A stretch of DNA of 64,000 bases from Candidatus Chloroploca sp. Khr17 (GTDB lineage Bacteria; Chloroflexota; Chloroflexia; Chloroflexales; Chloroflexaceae): the NCBI RefSeq assembly GCF_004138165.1, contig NZ_RYFF01000002.1, positions 1 through 64,000 of the forward strand, in the 5' to 3' direction. The notes under the pieces were generated by a model that worked only from the letters and a program-made list of their open reading frames with translations, was not told where the DNA came from and made no database searches. A program made the position numbers and the translations under genes. Shown in pieces: positions 26,887 to 35,883 of the stretch. The first letter of the stretch is position 1. The number at the start of each line of letters is the position of its first letter.

Positions 26887-28059
26887 ATGATCGTCGGCAT
26901 TCCGGCTGAATTGGTGTCGGGTGAAGATCGCGTGGCGATCGTCCCCGCAGATGTGCCAGCCCTCATGAAAATGGGGTTGCAAGTTGTCGTTGAGGCAGGT
27001 GCCGGGATGCGGGCCGGGTTTCCTGACGCTGCCTATGTCGAACGTGGGGCGCGTACCGTGGCGTCGCGTACCGAGGTCTATGCGCAGGCTGATATCGTGC
27101 TCAAGGTGCGGGCGGCCGGCGCTGATCCAGGTCACGCCGATAAAGAACGGGCGATGTTGCGTCCTCAGCAGTTGTTGATCGCGTTTCTTGAACCGCTGTG
27201 GGAACCAAGGTTGGCGGCGAGCTTGGCTGAGCGAGGCGTGACCGCGATGGCGATGGAGTTGATCCCTCGCATCAGTCGTGCGCAGAGTATGGATGCGCTC
27301 TCTTCAATGGCGACGGTGGCCGGCTACAAGGCAGTGCTGATTGCGGCTGCCAGTATGCCGCGGATGTTTCCGATGTTGATGACGGCCGCTGGTACGGTGA
27401 CGCCCGCTCGGGTCTTTGTCATTGGTGCCGGTGTGGCTGGGCTTCAGGCATGTGCTACCGCCAAACGCCTTGGGGCGCGCGTTGAGGCCTATGATGTCCG
27501 TGCTGCAGTGAAAGAACAGGTCGAGAGCGTTGGTGCCAAGTTTGTTGAGTTGCCCCTTGAAACAGGCAGCAGCGAAGACAAAGGTGGCTATGCCAAAGCG
27601 CTTGGCGATGATTTCTACGAGCGGCAGCGCAAGTTGATGGCTGAAGTGGTCGCACGTAACGATCTCGTCATTACAACGGCTGCTATTCCAGGGAAGCCAT
27701 CACCGGTCTTGATTACGGCTGAGATGGTTGCTGGCATGCAGCCTGGTTCGCTGATTGTCGATCTCGCCGCCGAACGTGGGGGGAATTGTGCCTTGACCCG
27801 GTCTGATCAAATTATCGTCGCGCATCATGTCACGATCATTGGGCCAGGTAATTTGCCCGCAACGGTGCCTAATCACGCGAGCCAACTCTATAGCCGTAAT
27901 CTGATCAATCTGCTCCGCCTCTTGGTCAAGGATGGCAAATTGACGGTCAATATGGATGATGAGATTATCCGTGAGTCTACCGTCGTTCACGATGGCAAAG
28001 TTGTCAGCGCCAGGATCAATGATCTGATTGGTGCGGGTACACCAGTTGCCTCGTCATAG
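26887..28059 (+). CDS. pntAA: NAD(P) transhydrogenase subunit alpha, part 1
   Basis: Soluble NAD(H)-binding domain I of proton-translocating transhydrogenase, 390 aa. Hydride is passed to the NADP site of PntB and coupled to proton entry to make NADPH. The N-terminus GIPAELVSGEDRVAIVPADV and the Rossmann loop VIGAGVAGLQACATAKRLGA are clear. It lacks the membrane helices that are fused to PntA in E. coli; these come as the separate next gene, as in Rhodospirillum-type three-subunit enzymes. GGGAGAG precedes the ATG. First gene of pntAA-pntAB-pntB. Confidence 0.93.
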   Translation: MIVGIPAELVSGEDRVAIVPADVPALMKMGLQVVVEAGAGMRAGFPDAAYVERGARTVASRTEVYAQADIVLKVRAAGADPGHADKERAMLRPQQLLIAFLEPLWEPRLAASLAERGVTAMAMELIPRISRAQSMDALSSMATVAGYKAVLIAAASMPRMFPMLMTAAGTVTPARVFVIGAGVAGLQACATAKRLGARVEAYDVRAAVKEQVESVGAKFVELPLETGSSEDKGGYAKALGDDFYERQRKLMAEVVARNDLVITTAAIPGKPSPVLITAEMVAGMQPGSLIVDLAAERGGNCALTRSDQIIVAHHVTIIGPGNLPATVPNHASQLYSRNLINLLRLLVKDGKLTVNMDDEIIRESTVVHDGKVVSARINDLIGAGTPVASS

Positions 28060-28144
28060 CTGATCACTCAACGCATCGACGCATCAGTTAGACCAGCAGC
28101 GGTCGTTCTGATCGCTTGCCCCTGGATAACAAAGGAATCTTCGC

Positions 28145-28426
28145 ATGGAAATACTCGTGGTCTCGTTGACCGTCTTTGTTCTGGCGCTTTTTATTGGTGT
28201 TGAGATTATTACCAAAGTGCCGCCAACCCTGCATACGCCGTTGATGTCAGGCTCGAATGCTATTTCAGGCATTACCTTGGTTGGGGCGATCCTTTCGGCT
28301 GGCTCGCTGGGGCCACAGGCGGCGACAATCCTTGGCTTTCTGGCTGTTATTCTTGCGACGATCAATGTGGTCGGTGGTTTTATGGTGACGAATCGCATGC
28401 TTGGCATGTTTCGCCGGAAGGATTGA
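28145..28426 (+). CDS. pntAB: NAD(P) transhydrogenase subunit alpha, part 2
   Basis: Protein of 93 aa with three hydrophobic helices, matching the small membrane subunit of three-gene transhydrogenases. Recognisable: FIGVEIITKVPPTLHTPLMSG followed by an ISGITLVGAI segment. AAAGGA lies eight bases before the ATG. It is three bases before pntB. Together with part of PntB it forms the proton channel. Confidence 0.93.
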   Translation: MEILVVSLTVFVLALFIGVEIITKVPPTLHTPLMSGSNAISGITLVGAILSAGSLGPQAATILGFLAVILATINVVGGFMVTNRMLGMFRRKD

Positions 28427-28429
28427 GCG

Positions 28430-29815
28430 ATGGGCAACGCGCTGATTAATTTGGCTTACCTTGCGTCGGCAACGCTCTTTATCCTTGGCATCAAGGGCCT
28501 TACCCATCCACGTACCGCCGTGCGTGGCAATCAACTCGGTGCGATCGGGATGCTCATCGCGGTCGTAACCGCTTTGGTCGATCAGCAGGTCGTCAATTAT
28601 GTCTGGATCATCGCTGGCTTGGTCATCGGTTCGGGCATCGGTGCCCTGATGGCGACCCGCGTCCAGATGACCGATATGCCCCAGATGGTTGCGTTGCTCA
28701 ATGGTTTCGGTGGTGCCGCTTCGACTTTTGTCGCCGGTGCTGCCCTCCTTGATGCGCTTCAGATCGATCTGGCACTCATTACGCCGCAGTTTATTGTTGC
28801 TACTGCTGCCTCCGGTCTTGTTGGTACCGTGACGTTCTGGGGCAGCCTTGTGGCGTTTGGTAAGCTGCAGGGCATTGTCAAGGATGTTCGCTTGCCGGGT
28901 GCCCAGATCTTTAATGCGATCTTGCTCGTCGTCGCTCTCGCGCTCTCGGTCTGGCTGATTGTTGATCCGACGGCCGTCTGGATCTATTGGGCCATTGTGG
29001 TTGTCTCTTCGATCCTTGGGCTTTCGCTCGTCTTTCCTATCGGTGGCGCCGATATGCCGGTGGTGATTTCGTTGCTCAATTCTTATTCGGGTATTGCCGC
29101 CGCTGCCGCTGGTTTTGTCCTTACGAATAATGCGCTGATTATTACCGGTTCTCTCGTTGGGGCCTCTGGGATTATTCTTACGAGCATTATGTGCCGGGCG
29201 ATGAATCGGTCGTTGACGAATGTGCTCTTTGGCATCTGGGTTCCCTCGGATGCCGCTGATAGTAGCGATGATGTCTATGGCGGGCGCGTCAAGGCGGCCA
29301 ATGCTGAAGAATTGGCCATGTTGATGGAGACAGCGCGCCGGGTGGTGATTGTTCCCGGTTATGGTATGGCTGTCTCGCAAGCCCAGCACGCGGTGCGCGA
29401 TCTCGTCAATTTGCTCGAAGAGCGTGGTGCTGAAGTCGAGTTTGCCATCCATCCGGTTGCCGGTCGCATGCCCGGCCATATGAATGTGTTGCTCGCCGAG
29501 GCCGATATTCCCTACGATAAGATGAAGGAGATGGATGAGATCAATCCTTCCTTCGAACAGACCGATGTGGTTATTGTCATTGGGGCGAATGATGTCGTCA
29601 ATCCCGTTGCACGTACCAATCCGAGTAGCCCCATCGCTGGGATGCCTATCCTTAATGTCGATAAGGCCCGCAGTATTATTGTGATTAAGCGGAGCCTTAG
29701 CCCCGGCTTTGCCGGTATCCCTAACCCGCTCTTTGCGGCCGATAATACGCTGATGCTCTTCGCCGACGCCAAAAAGGGTGCCCTCGATATTATGAATGCC
29801 CTCAAAGCAGTATGA
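28430..29815 (+). CDS. pntB: NAD(P) transhydrogenase subunit beta
   Basis: 461 aa: about eight or nine N-terminal membrane helices (residues ~1-270), then the soluble NADP(H)-binding domain III with VPGYGMAVSQAQHAVRDL and FAIHPVAGRMPGHMNVLL, and VVIVIGANDVVNPVA. Complete and canonical. In the cell this enzyme supplies NADPH, which the reductive lipid synthesis encoded upstream would consume; any direct link is inference. It starts with GGAAGGA upstream. Confidence 0.95.
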   Translation: MGNALINLAYLASATLFILGIKGLTHPRTAVRGNQLGAIGMLIAVVTALVDQQVVNYVWIIAGLVIGSGIGALMATRVQMTDMPQMVALLNGFGGAASTFVAGAALLDALQIDLALITPQFIVATAASGLVGTVTFWGSLVAFGKLQGIVKDVRLPGAQIFNAILLVVALALSVWLIVDPTAVWIYWAIVVVSSILGLSLVFPIGGADMPVVISLLNSYSGIAAAAAGFVLTNNALIITGSLVGASGIILTSIMCRAMNRSLTNVLFGIWVPSDAADSSDDVYGGRVKAANAEELAMLMETARRVVIVPGYGMAVSQAQHAVRDLVNLLEERGAEVEFAIHPVAGRMPGHMNVLLAEADIPYDKMKEMDEINPSFEQTDVVIVIGANDVVNPVARTNPSSPIAGMPILNVDKARSIIVIKRSLSPGFAGIPNPLFAADNTLMLFADAKKGALDIMNALKAV

Positions 29816-29876
29816 ACATATAGTCTTTGAATATGTGCTTCTGCCTACCTATTGCCGAGATGGAGCATAGCCGAAA

Positions 29877-29911
29877 TGATGCGGTTCTGGTATGATACCC
29901 AGAACCGCATT
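29877..29911 (+). terminator. hairpin after pntB
   Basis: ATGCGGTTCTGG, loop TATGATAC, then the exact 12-base complement, about 65 bases after pntB. No strong T-tract follows. Possible end of the pnt transcript before the glycolate-oxidase-like gene. Confidence 0.5.
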
Positions 29912-29965
29912 CTCGTCTCTGGCTGTTGTGCTGCCTCCGTCCAATGTTGTATGTCAGGAGCCTCC

Positions 29966-32512
29966 ATGATTGCCCGTGAGCCTGCCCTTACTGCGCTGAC
30001 AAGTCTGTTGCCGCCTGGCCGTGTTGTGACTGATCCGGTTGCGTTGCTGACCTATGAAGGCGACGCGAGCCTCGATCGCGGTCTTCCCGATGCAGTGGTT
30101 TTGCCCCAGACGACCGAAGAGGTCGCTCGCCTGGTCGCCTGGGCCTCACGCTATCGGATTCCGCTGGTGGCGCGTGGCGCTGGTACCGGTCTCTCGGGTG
30201 GCGCTGTCGCTGAACACGGTGGTGTCATTGTTGCCTTTGCCCGTATGGAACGCCTCGTTGACCTCGATCCGGTGGGTCGGAGTGCTGTCGTTGAACCTGG
30301 CTTGACCAATCTGTTGCTCGATACCGTTACCCGTGAGCACGGGCTCTATTTTCCCCCTGATCCTTCCAGTGGCCGTGCTTCGACGCTCGGCGGCAATCTC
30401 GCTGAGAATGCCGGCGGCCCCCACTGTTTCAAGTATGGGGTCACCTCCAATTATGTGACGGGCCTTGAGGCTGTGTTGCCCGATGGCCGTCTTGTGCGCC
30501 TCGGCGGCGCGGCCCTCGATTATCCTGAGTATGATCTCGCTGGGTTGCTCGTTGGCAGTGAGGGTACCCTCGGCTTGATTACGAGCGCAACGGTGCGTTT
30601 GATGCGCTATCCACCTGCCGTCAAGACGATGATGGCTGCCTTTGACTCGGTTGAGACCGCTGGTGAAGCTGTTTCCGCCGTCATTGCCCGTGGCCTGGTC
30701 CCCGCCACGATGGAGATGATGAATCAGGCGATGATGGAGATTATCGAGGCCTTTGTGCCCGCCGGTCTCCCTACTACCGCCGGGGCGGCGCTCATTATCG
30801 AGGCTGATGGCTATCCCGAGAGTGTCGGTCTTCAGATTGATGAGATTGCGGCGATTCTGCGCGAGTATGGTGGCTTCAATCTCCGCATTGCGCAGAGTTC
30901 CGAAGAGCGTGACCGGATCTGGTATGGGCGCAAGAGTGCCGCTGGCGCGATGGCGCGCCTCGCCCCGGCCTTCTATCTCGTGGATGGCACGGTGCCTCGC
31001 AGCAAGCTCGCTGCAACGCTCGGTGGCGTCAATGCGATCTGCGCCCGCGCTGGTCTCGAGGTGGCCTATGTCTTCCACGCCGGCGATGGCAATCTTCACC
31101 CCTTTATTCCGCTCAAAAATCCCAATGATCCGGCCCTGGTACGCCAGGTCATTGAAGTTGGCCGTGAAATCCTGGAACTCTGCGTTGGCTACGGTGGCAG
31201 TATCACCGGTGAACACGGCGTCGGCATCGAGAAACGTGCTTTTATGCCGATGATGTATACCGCCGATGAGTTGGCCGTCATGCGCGAGATCCGTGATCTC
31301 TTTGATCCACAGGCTATTTGTAATCCAGGCAAGATTTTTCCGCCCGCCTCGCCCACACCGGCCCCGGTGCCTCCGGTTGACCATCCGGCCCTCACCGCAA
31401 CCCCTGAAGATGCTCTTGCCCCCACCACTGCCGCCGAGGCCGCCGCAATCCTGCATGCGTTGACGGCGACGGGCCGTTCTGTGCGCCTGGTCGGTGGTGA
31501 CTCGCACGCGTCTTCGCCTGGTTCGGCTGAGGTGACGGTGAGTAGTCGTGGCCTTGCCGGTATTACGACCTATGCCCGTGACGATCTCTATGTTGTCGCC
31601 GGTGCCGGGACGCCTCTTGCGACCTTGCAGGCCGAGTTGGCGCAGGATGGGATGTGGGTGCCCCTCGTGTCGCCCTGGCCTGAGGCAACGCTTGGGGGCA
31701 TTGTGGCGACCAACTTCAATGCGCCTTTGCGCATGCGTTATGGGGGCGTTCGTGATCTTTTGCTCGCCACGACCGTCGCGTTGCCCGACGGTCGGGTCAT
31801 CGGGGCTGGTCGTCCGGTGGTCAAGAATGTCGCTGGCTACGACCTCCCCAAGCTCTATGTTGGCTCGCACGGTACGCTTGGCATGCTCACCGATGTGACC
31901 CTCAAGCTCTCGCCGCGCCCACGTGCCTCGGTGACCCTGCGCGCCAGTTTCGCCAGCCTTGCCGACGCCCTTGCCGCTGGTGCCCGTCTGCTGCCGCTCT
32001 GTCTCGTGGCATCGGCACTGCTGATCGTTGCCGAGCCTGGCTCGACCGCGCTTGTCTATACGGCTGAAGGGTATCCCGAAGATGTACAGGCTGAAAGTGC
32101 GCAGGTTCAGGGGTTGCTCGCCGGGGCAACCGCGCTTGAAACCCTGACTGAGACGACCGGGTCGGCGCAGTGGGCGGCATGGCTTGCCGCTAGTCAGGCG
32201 CGCATAACGCTTCGTCTGGGCCTTCCTTCCCAGCGCCTGCCCGAGGTGACCCGCCTCGCCGCCCCGACGTCGGCTGGTCTGCTCGCCGATCTTGCCAATG
32301 GGTTGCTCTACGTTCGCGATCCGGCGCAACCCTCCGCGCTTGCTCAGGCTGCACGGCAGGCCGGTGGCTATGCTGTCAGCGTGCCAGGTTGTTTGCCGCC
32401 TCCCGCTGATCTCGCTCTCCAGGGCTATGTGTCCGAAGCGCGGGCAATCCAGCAGGCGCTGCAGAACCATTTCGGTGCTGGGGGGCTTCTCAACCCCGGC
32501 ATATGGTCATAA
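29966..32512 (+). CDS. GlcD-GlcE fusion, FAD-linked glycolate/lactate-type dehydrogenase
   Basis: 848 aa. The first half (~1-455) is a full GlcD-type protein: FAD-binding loop RGAGTGLSGGAV, the segment DPSSGRASTLGGNLAENAGG, and the C-terminal oxidase domain with HAGDGNLHPFIPL and GEHGVGIEKR. After a Pro-rich linker, a second FAD_binding_4 domain of GlcE type follows, with WPEATLGGIVATNFNAPLR and VKNVAGYDLPKLYVGSHGTLG. In E. coli these are separate subunits of glycolate oxidase with the Fe-S subunit GlcF; no glcF is in the window. Start at 29966 has CAGGAG at six bases; longer frames cross a hairpin. Likely oxidises a 2-hydroxy acid such as glycolate; exact substrate unknown. Confidence 0.88.
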   Translation: MIAREPALTALTSLLPPGRVVTDPVALLTYEGDASLDRGLPDAVVLPQTTEEVARLVAWASRYRIPLVARGAGTGLSGGAVAEHGGVIVAFARMERLVDLDPVGRSAVVEPGLTNLLLDTVTREHGLYFPPDPSSGRASTLGGNLAENAGGPHCFKYGVTSNYVTGLEAVLPDGRLVRLGGAALDYPEYDLAGLLVGSEGTLGLITSATVRLMRYPPAVKTMMAAFDSVETAGEAVSAVIARGLVPATMEMMNQAMMEIIEAFVPAGLPTTAGAALIIEADGYPESVGLQIDEIAAILREYGGFNLRIAQSSEERDRIWYGRKSAAGAMARLAPAFYLVDGTVPRSKLAATLGGVNAICARAGLEVAYVFHAGDGNLHPFIPLKNPNDPALVRQVIEVGREILELCVGYGGSITGEHGVGIEKRAFMPMMYTADELAVMREIRDLFDPQAICNPGKIFPPASPTPAPVPPVDHPALTATPEDALAPTTAAEAAAILHALTATGRSVRLVGGDSHASSPGSAEVTVSSRGLAGITTYARDDLYVVAGAGTPLATLQAELAQDGMWVPLVSPWPEATLGGIVATNFNAPLRMRYGGVRDLLLATTVALPDGRVIGAGRPVVKNVAGYDLPKLYVGSHGTLGMLTDVTLKLSPRPRASVTLRASFASLADALAAGARLLPLCLVASALLIVAEPGSTALVYTAEGYPEDVQAESAQVQGLLAGATALETLTETTGSAQWAAWLAASQARITLRLGLPSQRLPEVTRLAAPTSAGLLADLANGLLYVRDPAQPSALAQAARQAGGYAVSVPGCLPPPADLALQGYVSEARAIQQALQNHFGAGGLLNPGIWS

Positions 32513-32684
32513 ATACTACATTTTGAGTGATGCTATTGGTGTCTGCTACCGACTATACTAGCTATACACTTGATCTCGACAACAGTGCATTGCTGTATGC
32601 CATTTGTGCATCACAAATGACGAGGCGGTACTCTCAGTAGTGCCGCTTTTGGTGGGTAGATACCATGTCTTTTGCGCAGATACT

Positions 32685-33389
32685 ATGACCATCAAAAGCC
32701 AGATTCGGATAGTGACTGCTGATCCACAGTCAATCTATCGTGCTGGAATACGCCATATCCTTTCCGCGCTGCCGAATATTGCGGTTGTGGGTGAGGCGGG
32801 CTTTGCTGCCGATGCTTTTATGCTCTGCGAGCGGCACCATCCTAACCTGCTGCTGCTTGATCTGACGATGCCAGGGGCGCTGGATTTGCTGCGTGACCTT
32901 CAGCACCAGCAGCCGCCTGTGCGTGTGGTTGTCTTGACCGAGCGGGTTGAAGCGATGCTGCTGCCTGCGGCATTGCAGTATGGCATCACCGCGTATCTGC
33001 TCAAGCATGTTGATGCCTTTGAATTGGCCCAGGCTCTGCGCAATGCGGCGAATGGGGTGTTGACCCTGGCTCCCGAAGTTGCCGCCTTGCTTGCTGGCGA
33101 TGATCAGCAACAGGTTGCTGATCCGGATCGCCTCTCTCAACGCGAACAGGCCGTCTTTGCGCTCTTGTTGTACGGCCTCTCGAATGATGCGATTGCTGAA
33201 CGCCTGCATATTAGCCGTACAACGGTCAAGTTTCATCTGCGCAATATCTATGGTAAACTTGGTGTACGCACGCGTGTGGAAGCAATCAGCAAGTCCTACC
33301 GCCAGTATCACGCTGCTGGGACGTCGCTGCACGATCGGCTGCCTCCTTTGTCCCGGCAGCCGTTAAAGCTCTCGATGAAAGGAATTTGA
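32685..33389 (+). CDS. NarL/LuxR-family response regulator
   Basis: 234 aa. N-terminal receiver domain with acidic pocket start TADPQ, phospho-acceptor Asp in LLLLDLTMPG and Lys in YLLKHVDAFEL. The C-terminal LuxR-type HTH begins LSQREQAVFALLLYGLSNDA with recognition helix SRTTVKFHLRNIYGKLG. The start at 32685 gives the standard receiver N-terminus; the ribosome site is weak, so the start is less sure. No sensor kinase is adjacent (orphan). It is three bases before the DUF937-like gene, suggesting that it is cotranscribed with, or controls, the following genes. Confidence 0.85.
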   Translation: MTIKSQIRIVTADPQSIYRAGIRHILSALPNIAVVGEAGFAADAFMLCERHHPNLLLLDLTMPGALDLLRDLQHQQPPVRVVVLTERVEAMLLPAALQYGITAYLLKHVDAFELAQALRNAANGVLTLAPEVAALLAGDDQQQVADPDRLSQREQAVFALLLYGLSNDAIAERLHISRTTVKFHLRNIYGKLGVRTRVEAISKSYRQYHAAGTSLHDRLPPLSRQPLKLSMKGI

Positions 33390-33392
33390 TGT

Positions 33393-34400
33393 ATGCCATC
33401 GGTGATTGACACAATTTCGAATCTGATCAGTCCGACGGTGATTGAACGTGTCGGTAAGCAGGTGGGCCTTAGTGACGAAATGACCCGCCAGGGGATCGCT
33501 TTGACCACCGCAGTGCTGGCGGGCGGTTTGGCCCGTATGGGCAATACGCCCGAGGGTGTCGAGGCGCTTGATAAGATGATTCAGGGCGCTGATACTGGTG
33601 TGCTCGGCAATCTCCAGGGGGTGCTCGCCAAACCGACCGGCACAACCCCCGCAGTTGTGCAGCAGATGTTTGGCAGCAATCTTGAACTCGTAACGGGTGG
33701 CATCAAGAAGGCGAGCAGCATTGATATTACGCCGTTCCTTGGTATCGTGACTCCGGTGCTGATGGGTGTGATTAAGAATATGACGACCCAGCAGGGGATG
33801 GATGCAGCCGCCCTCACCAAGACCTTGCAGACCGAACTGCGTGGCCTGAGCCGCCGCGATAGCACGACCAATCAGGTGATCAAAGAGGTCTTCAAGCCGC
33901 TTGAGGTTCAGGATAAGTTGCGGGCCAAGTTTAGTGATGAAGAATGGGCTACGTTGCGCCAGGGTCCGGTCTATGCCGCGACGCTCATTATTCTTGCTGA
34001 TCTTTCCGGCAAGGGTGGCCGTGATAAAGAACTCGATGCGATGTATGCCGCAATTGATGAGGCAGTCACCAAAGCTGGCCCCACCGAGTTGCTCAATATC
34101 CTCTTCAATGACGATGTGACCGCTGATGAGGTCGAGGCAATGGTCAAGGCCCATAAGAAGTCTGAGCAGGCCGAGATCCAGGCGACCCTGATGCCCCTCG
34201 TGCTCGAGTCAGTTGGCGTTGCGCGTGCCAAGGCGCCTCGTTCCGATGCCGTCGCTTATCAGGGCTTGATGCTTGCGATTGCCCAGCAAGTTGCCGGTGC
34301 GGTCAAAGAGGGTGGCTTCCTCGGGATGGGCGGTACGCCGGTGAGCGCCGAAGAGAAGGCCGCCATTGATGCCCTTGCTGCCGCGCTGGCGGCAAGCTAA
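33393..34400 (+). CDS. DUF937-like protein
   Basis: 335 aa, no signal peptide or membrane helix. The N-terminal ~120 residues (VIERVGKQVGLSDEMTRQGI then VLAGGLARMGNTPEGVEALD) match the helical DUF937 pattern of paired repeats. The C-terminal part (KLRAKFSDEEWATLRQGPVY onward) is a second helical region that I do not recognise. A cytoplasmic protein of unknown function, downstream of an orphan response regulator. Confidence 0.65.
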   Translation: MPSVIDTISNLISPTVIERVGKQVGLSDEMTRQGIALTTAVLAGGLARMGNTPEGVEALDKMIQGADTGVLGNLQGVLAKPTGTTPAVVQQMFGSNLELVTGGIKKASSIDITPFLGIVTPVLMGVIKNMTTQQGMDAAALTKTLQTELRGLSRRDSTTNQVIKEVFKPLEVQDKLRAKFSDEEWATLRQGPVYAATLIILADLSGKGGRDKELDAMYAAIDEAVTKAGPTELLNILFNDDVTADEVEAMVKAHKKSEQAEIQATLMPLVLESVGVARAKAPRSDAVAYQGLMLAIAQQVAGAVKEGGFLGMGGTPVSAEEKAAIDALAAALAAS

Positions 34401-34468
34401 GCTGTCTTTATTCCTGATTTTTTCTCGTTTGCTCGCTTGTGTCATTTGAAACTTAGGGAGGTTTTTAT

Positions 34469-34957
34469 ATGTCCGCTTTGACTGTGCTGAAGTTCCCGAC
34501 CGTGGACGGTGCCGAGAAGATGCTCGATACGCTGGATAGTCTGCAGAAGCAGCAGTTGATTACCATTATTGATGCGGCTACTGTTGTCTGGGCTGCCGAT
34601 AAGAAGAAACCCAAGACCCGCCAGCTCCATAATCTGGCCGGAATGGGTGCCCTCAATGGGATGTTCTGGGGCATGCTCTTTGGCTTGCTCTTCTTCATTC
34701 CGTTTGTCGGCGCGGCGATCGGTGCCGCCACCGGCGCACTCACCGGTAGCTTCGCTGATGTCGGTATTGATGATCGCTTCATCAAGGAAGTTCAGGCCAA
34801 AGTCACCCCCGGTACCTCGGCCCTCTTCTTGATGAGCACCGGTGCTGTCCTCGACCGGATCAGTGAGGCCGTTAAGGGCCAGGAATTTGAGTTGATCGCG
34901 AGCAATCTCTCGACTGAGCAGGAAGCGAAGCTCAAAGAGTACTTCAGCGAGGAGTAA
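34469..34957 (+). CDS. DUF1269-family membrane protein
   Basis: 162 aa. A ferredoxin-like N-terminal region (LTVLKFPTVDGAEKMLDTL) is followed by a Gly/Ala-rich hydrophobic hairpin (GALNGMFWGMLFGLLFFIPF then VGAAIGAATGALTGSF) and a C-terminal domain with TSALFLMSTGAVLDRI. This is the DUF1269 pattern, often stress-associated. GGAGG lies eight bases before the ATG. It is followed by a strong hairpin, so it is probably the last gene of the response-regulator unit. Confidence 0.8.
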   Translation: MSALTVLKFPTVDGAEKMLDTLDSLQKQQLITIIDAATVVWAADKKKPKTRQLHNLAGMGALNGMFWGMLFGLLFFIPFVGAAIGAATGALTGSFADVGIDDRFIKEVQAKVTPGTSALFLMSTGAVLDRISEAVKGQEFELIASNLSTEQEAKLKEYFSEE

Positions 34958-34978
34958 GCTCGCCCGCAGCATCGTATA

Positions 34979-35024
34979 TAAACAAGAGCATACGTAGGCT
35001 GATGCCTGCGTATGCTCTTGTTTA
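34979..35024 (+). terminator. terminator hairpin, 21-bp arms
   Basis: TAAACAAGAGCATACGTAGGC, loop TGAT, complement with one mismatch, the 3' arm ending in TTGTTTA. It lies 22 bases after the DUF1269-like gene. Confidence 0.7.
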
Positions 35025-35111
35025 CATAACCCCTGTGATTGCACGCAAACCCATTTTAGAACTAATGAGTTGTTAGACGCGGTTTCAGGCTACTGTACCG
35101 TTCACGCTCAT

Positions 35112-35165
35112 CGGCGTGCCGACTTCAGTCGGCTTCCAGTTCAGCCGGCTGAAGTCGGCACGCCG
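35112..35165. repeat. palindromic repeat, ~23-bp arms
   Basis: CGGCGTGCCGACTTCAGTCG and its near-exact complement flank a short loop; each arm also contains a smaller palindrome (GCCGACTTCAGTCGGC). REP-like nested structure, 65 bases upstream of the next gene and overlapping no reading frame I accept. Confidence 0.8.
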
Positions 35166-35229
35166 CGTCGAGGGTAGAGCTGATCCGGCCCTTCTAGAAC
35201 CATGTCGTAACGCAGAAAAAGGCGGTGCC

Positions 35230-35883
35230 GTGTTTGAATTTCTTGGCTATGTGCTTCAGGGTATTGGTGGGGCGCTTCGCCTTAATCCCCGCGTCTTTGA
35301 AGTGGTCGAAAGCTATCCCAATACCAACTGGATCATTCTGATGATTGCACTTCTCGGTGGCGCCTCGATGCTCGTTGGCCAGAGTGTCATTCTCTTTGTG
35401 AATCGGGTGCGCCCCGGGCGCTTTGTGCTCAGTTTGCTGGTCAATGGCATTATTTTTGCGACCTCGCTGCTTATCTGGGCGATCGCGATCTGGGCCACCG
35501 GTCAGGTGCTCTTTCCCAATGATATTCCGTTCCGTACGGTGATGCGCCTGGTCGGTCTCGGTGCTACGCCCTATCTCTTTGGTTTTTTGGTGCTGATCCC
35601 TTACCTCGGTACGTTCATTGGCCGTGTGCTCTCGGTCTGGAGCTTTCTGGTTGTGCTCGGTGGCATTACCTTTCTCGCTAATGGCGCCCTCTGGCCCGCG
35701 CTTGTCTGTGTTGGCCTCGGGTATCTGCTTGTGACGGTCGGCAGTGCGACGATCGGACGCCCTATTCTTGCTGTCCGTAACTGGCTCTTCAAGACGGCTG
35801 CGGGGACAACCTTTGATACGGCGCTTGATGATGTGCTTGATCGTTTTGCCAATGAGAAATCACCCCCCAAAGGAGGTCGCTGA
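35230..35883 (+). CDS. multi-pass membrane protein, Yip1-like
   Basis: 217 aa with about five hydrophobic helices (e.g. IILMIALLGGASMLVGQSVI, LLIWAIAIWATG, YLFGFLVLIPYLG), the general look of Yip1-type integral membrane proteins. I chose the GTG at 35230, with AAGGCGG upstream, because the longer ATG frame would translate the palindromic repeat. Its stop overlaps the next start (TGATG), so it forms a unit with the two genes that follow. Function unknown. Confidence 0.65.
   Translation: MFEFLGYVLQGIGGALRLNPRVFEVVESYPNTNWIILMIALLGGASMLVGQSVILFVNRVRPGRFVLSLLVNGIIFATSLLIWAIAIWATGQVLFPNDIPFRTVMRLVGLGATPYLFGFLVLIPYLGTFIGRVLSVWSFLVVLGGITFLANGALWPALVCVGLGYLLVTVGSATIGRPILAVRNWLFKTAAGTTFDTALDDVLDRFANEKSPPKGGR

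Noticed and set aside
28265-29479. 404-aa open frame on the minus strand
   Set aside because: Antisense shadow of pntB; charged, repetitive composition typical of reverse-frame translation.
30146-32470. 774-aa open frame on the minus strand
   Set aside because: Complete shadow of the GlcD-GlcE gene, with shuffled low-complexity composition, no ribosome site and no domain.
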